From DASUAS01 sp036502765 (GTDB lineage: Bacteria > Actinomycetota > Acidimicrobiia > IMCC26256 > DASPTH01): a stretch of 23,483 nt of DNA. Position 1 is the first letter of the stretch, and the number at the start of each line of letters is the position of its first letter. The notes below the pieces were generated by a model. That model did not search any database. It was not told the DNA's origin and saw only the letters and a program-made list of their open reading frames with translations. The position numbers and the translations under genes were made by a program. Below are positions 22,751-23,483 of the stretch, in pieces. Location: contig DASXXX010000189.1 of assembly GCA_036502765.1 (NCBI GenBank), positions 1-23,483 on the forward strand. The letters are read 5' to 3'.

Positions 22751-23422
22751 TCAGATGCCGGGAAACGGCTCGTCGAGGGATCCGAGCACATGGGTCGCCG
22801 TGGCAGCCTCGAGCTCACCCTTGCTGTACTTGCCGGTTGCGACTCCGACCGACACCGCGCCCGCGGCCTGTGCGGCGGCGACGTCGAGCGGCGTGTCGCC
22901 CACGACGAACACGTCGCTCGGCGACAGATCGACGTGCAGCCGCGCGGCCTTCTCGATCGCGATGCGGGTGAGCTCAGGACGATCCGGCGAGTCGGTGCCG
23001 TAGGCACCGAACAAGAAGTACCGGTTGAGGTTTGCCGGCATCAGCTTCGTACGAGCGGCGCCCTCCATCGCGCCCGAGACCAGGCCGAGGATGACCCCGG
23101 CACCGCTGAGGCGCACGAGGGTCTCTTCCACACCCGGTAGCACCTGGTACTTCTCCGCGGTCCAGACGTCGTCGGCGAGGTGCAAGAGGTACTGCGCGTA
23201 GATCGGATCGAGCTCGTCTCCGACCGGCTCACGACCCATGACCGCGCGGAACGTCTCGATCGCGACCTCAGGATCGGTTTCACCCGCGGAGGTGTGCTTG
23301 CCGATGTCGGCCGGGATTCCGTAGAGCTTCTCGAACGCGGCACTCCAACTGCGCGCCCCCGACCCACCGGTGTCGATCAGCGTCCCGTCGATGTCGAAGA
23401 GCACGGCGACTGGTTTGTTCAC
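22751..23422 (-). CDS. HAD superfamily hydrolase (phosphoglycolate-phosphatase-like)
   Basis: 223 residues. Motif I FDIDGTLIDTGG (nucleophile Asp10, acid/base Asp12), a C1 helical cap (about 18-90), motif II in LGLVSGAM, and motif III VFVVGDTPLDVAAAQAAG, with GVATGKYSKGELEAATATHVLGSLDE at the end. Fits the phosphoglycolate phosphatase/beta-phosphoglucomutase group, phosphatase more likely because it has no mutase-specific signature I can see. Substrate unknown. GTG start at 23422, with AGGAGG 10 bases upstream on the minus strand. Its promoter region carries 17-base tandem repeats. Confidence 0.9.
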   Translation of the reverse strand: MNKPVAVLFDIDGTLIDTGGSGARSWSAAFEKLYGIPADIGKHTSAGETDPEVAIETFRAVMGREPVGDELDPIYAQYLLHLADDVWTAEKYQVLPGVEETLVRLSGAGVILGLVSGAMEGAARTKLMPANLNRYFLFGAYGTDSPDRPELTRIAIEKAARLHVDLSPSDVFVVGDTPLDVAAAQAAGAVSVGVATGKYSKGELEAATATHVLGSLDEPFPGI

Positions 23423-23438
23423 GTTGATGTGGCCTCCT

Positions 23439-23483
23439 ACCCGAAGAACTGCCCCACCCGAAGAACTGCTCCACCCGAAGAAC
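23439..23483 (+). repeat. 17-base tandem repeat array, cut by the window end
   Basis: ACCCGAAGAACTGCCCC (23439-23455), ACCCGAAGAACTGCTCC (23456-23472) and an 11-base start of a third unit (23473-23483). The units differ at one base. The array begins directly upstream of the HAD gene's ribosome site and continues out of the window, so its copy number is unknown. Each unit could be a protein-binding site or plain slippage product. Confidence 0.85.

Noticed and set aside
23439..23483. A CRISPR array at the window end.
   Set aside because: Units are contiguous 17-base repeats without spacers.

Overview
The window is very GC-rich, densely packed DNA with strong G/C bias at third codon positions and frequent GTG starts. 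A luciferase-like F420-type oxidoreductase, several amidohydrolases of the kind expanded in soil and aquatic Actinobacteria, an aminoglycoside-phosphotransferase/DUF6285 fusion and a Streptomyces-like VanRS pair all suggest a free-living actinobacterium, perhaps an Acidimicrobiia relative. That placement is an inference; there is no rRNA or tRNA to confirm it. No transposase, integrase, CRISPR array or RNA gene is visible.

Bases 1-14169 look like a catabolic region for acyl-CoA or cyclic compounds. A leftward operon encodes an amidohydrolase, an EthD-like protein, a possible 33-residue peptide and an acyl-CoA dehydrogenase cut by the window edge. Divergent from it are the two subunits of a coenzyme-B12 acyl-CoA mutase whose active-site residues match isobutyryl-CoA mutase rather than methylmalonyl-CoA mutase. 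Then come leftward OsmC and an LLM oxidoreductase, and a rightward run of amidohydrolase, AttH/CrtC-like lipocalin, phosphotransferase-DUF6285 and a shortened nitroreductase. A third amidohydrolase runs leftward, divergent from an SDR dehydrogenase followed by a type II NADH dehydrogenase.

Bases 14256-17045 hold a secreted Leu/Ile/Val-type binding protein with a strong terminator, a cold-shock protein with a charged small protein directly behind it, and three more small genes, one a zinc-ribbon protein.

Bases 17058-21607 hold the standout system: a complete glycopeptide-resistance cassette. vanR and vanS run leftward, and vanH, vanA and vanX run rightward from the same 100-base promoter region. 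VanH makes D-lactate, VanA joins D-Ala to D-Lac, VanX destroys D-Ala-D-Ala, and VanRS is the likely switch. The catalytic residues of all three enzymes are present. The R box candidate, a 14-codon leader frame and a shortened VanH NAD-domain loop are worth a second look.

Bases 21608-23483 hold a small, apparently frameshifted gene, a Phd/VapB-VapC toxin-antitoxin pair with two palindromic operator candidates, a leftward HAD phosphatase, and the start of a 17-base tandem repeat array cut by the window end.
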